Shown: in pieces, positions 63,521 through 64,000 of the stretch
Layout: each line of letters opens with the position of its first letter
How positions within the stretch are numbered: position 1 is the first letter of the stretch
DNA from: JAFGXF01 sp963732595
GTDB lineage: Bacteria; Chloroflexota; Anaerolineae; Anaerolineales; Anaerolineaceae
Reading direction: 5' to 3'
Length of the DNA: 64,000 nt
NCBI GenBank assembly: GCA_963732595.1
Contig: CAVSZZ010000001.1
Span: 376,043 to 440,042, forward strand
Notes under the pieces: model-generated
Databases searched by the model: none
Seen by the model: only the letters and a program-made list of their open reading frames with translations
Told to the model about the DNA's origin: nothing
Made by a program: the position numbers and the translations under genes

Positions 63521-63624
63521 ATTGCTCCTCCTGTGATTTTCTTTGATCCCGCTCATCATCATGGTCAATTTATCTGGAAGAGATCCCGGAAATGAATCCC
63601 GATCACCCGTCGAAAGAAGAACCA

Positions 63625-64000
63625 TCAGTTCCGGGGAGAGATATTGAGATTTTTTTCGCTTTGCCTGATCGCGTAATTCAGCCAGATCCTCTCGATGAAG
63701 TTGATGGTCGCGGATTTGAGTTGCTTGAGGGCATTCAAGCGAACCTCATTGGCATGTTTGTGCCGGGGGTTGACCTTCAGGACGATCCCGGTCAGGTGCA
63801 GCACCTGGGAATATTCTTTTTTTTGCAAATGATCTTCCGCTTTTTTGATGATCATTTCGCCGCCCGCCAGTTCGTTCAGATCGGCAAAGACGCTGGAAAT
63901 CGGCTCGTCATACATCGTGGCGGGATTCTCGTCGAACCAGCCCACGTATTCCTGCCATATGCCGCGCACCGTCCATTCCACCTTGCCGTAGTATTGGGGA
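63625..64000 (-). CDS. Alkyl/aryl-sulfatase-type MBL protein, dimerisation domain (partial)
   Basis: The frame continues off the right edge. YYGKVEWTVRGIWQEYVGWF then DENPATMYDE is the alkyl-sulfatase dimerisation domain (PF14863-like) which follows an MBL-fold sulfatase in BDS1/SdsA1 enzymes. The visible 125 residues are helical and end LNISPRN. The catalytic MBL part is outside the window. Confidence 0.7.
   Translation of the reverse strand, partial: PQYYGKVEWTVRGIWQEYVGWFDENPATMYDEPISSVFADLNELAGGEMIIKKAEDHLQKKEYSQVLHLTGIVLKVNPRHKHANEVRLNALKQLKSATINFIERIWLNYAIRQSEKNLNISPRN

Noticed and set aside
1..64000. CRISPR arrays, rRNA, tRNA, insertion sequences, prophage
   Set aside because: No regularly spaced identical repeats, transposase or integrase genes, phage structural genes or cloverleaf-forming sequences were recognised by eye.

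Overview
The first 57.8 kb reads as one chromosomal segment of an anaerobic or facultative, polysaccharide-degrading bacterium. Gene content and protein style (secreted FN3/GH10/GH99-like proteins, ROK-controlled amino-sugar cluster, KimA-type permease beside a complete Kdp system, Cys-rich DUF6062-like protein) best fit the Chloroflexota, class Anaerolineae; this is inference, as no rRNA or marker gene is present. The last 6 kb (from about 57.82 kb) has a different flavour (PD40/TolB-like propellers, ankyrin-MBL fusion, TPR plus aspartyl protease, esterase, alkyl-sulfatase-type MBL; every gene broken by single-base indels). It resembles Aminicenantes/Acidobacteriota-like genomes. Two different genes are cut in their interiors at the boundary, so I suspect an assembly chimera.

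Layout. 1-8.8 kb: end of a secreted FN3 protein; an ABC-F ATPase behind a leader with tandem palindromes, a short leader peptide and an intrinsic terminator; a GH10 lipoprotein; NAD-dependent epimerase; MazG-like and deaminase genes; a peroxiredoxin-like gene with an in-frame TGA at its redox cysteine and a hairpin just downstream (probable selenoprotein); a Cys-rich protein. 8.9-19.1 kb: potassium island on the minus strand (KimA-like permease, then leader micro-ORF, kdpF, kdpA, kdpB, an undescribed 56-residue membrane gene, kdpC, kdpD, kdpE). 19.3-24 kb: Fe-S protein, PfkB kinase, DedA-like protein, GH99-like lipoprotein. 24.1-29.8 kb: PerR-like regulator and catalase, lipoprotein, OsmC, pentapeptide, NifX-like, XRE-cupin, and hemolysin III-like genes. 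29.8-32.3 kb: ABC-2 exporter. 32.8-34.1 kb: TerC and GNAT.

34.4-44.1 kb: a plus-strand operon from a near-consensus promoter and palindromic operator: ROK repressor, ROK-like kinase, LmbE/PIG-L deacetylase, sugar ABC importer, NagZ-like GH3 and SIS isomerase/deaminase. Together these suggest uptake, splitting, deacetylation, phosphorylation and deamination of an N-acetylhexosamine oligosaccharide. 44.2-46.7 kb: ABC-2 exporter with frameshifts.

46.9-57.8 kb: a ten-gene minus-strand operon: truncated RpiR regulator, Fbp/Afu-type ABC importer, two HAD phosphatases (one fused to a TIM-barrel isomerase), DUF47 plus PiT phosphate transporter, PfkB kinase and UlaG-like MBL hydrolase. The combination suggests import and dephosphorylation of a phosphorylated sugar or related organophosphate, with handling of the released phosphate.

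The strongest candidates for something new are the UGA-encoded peroxiredoxin, the attenuated ABC-F leader, the extra Kdp membrane peptide and the organophosphate operon.
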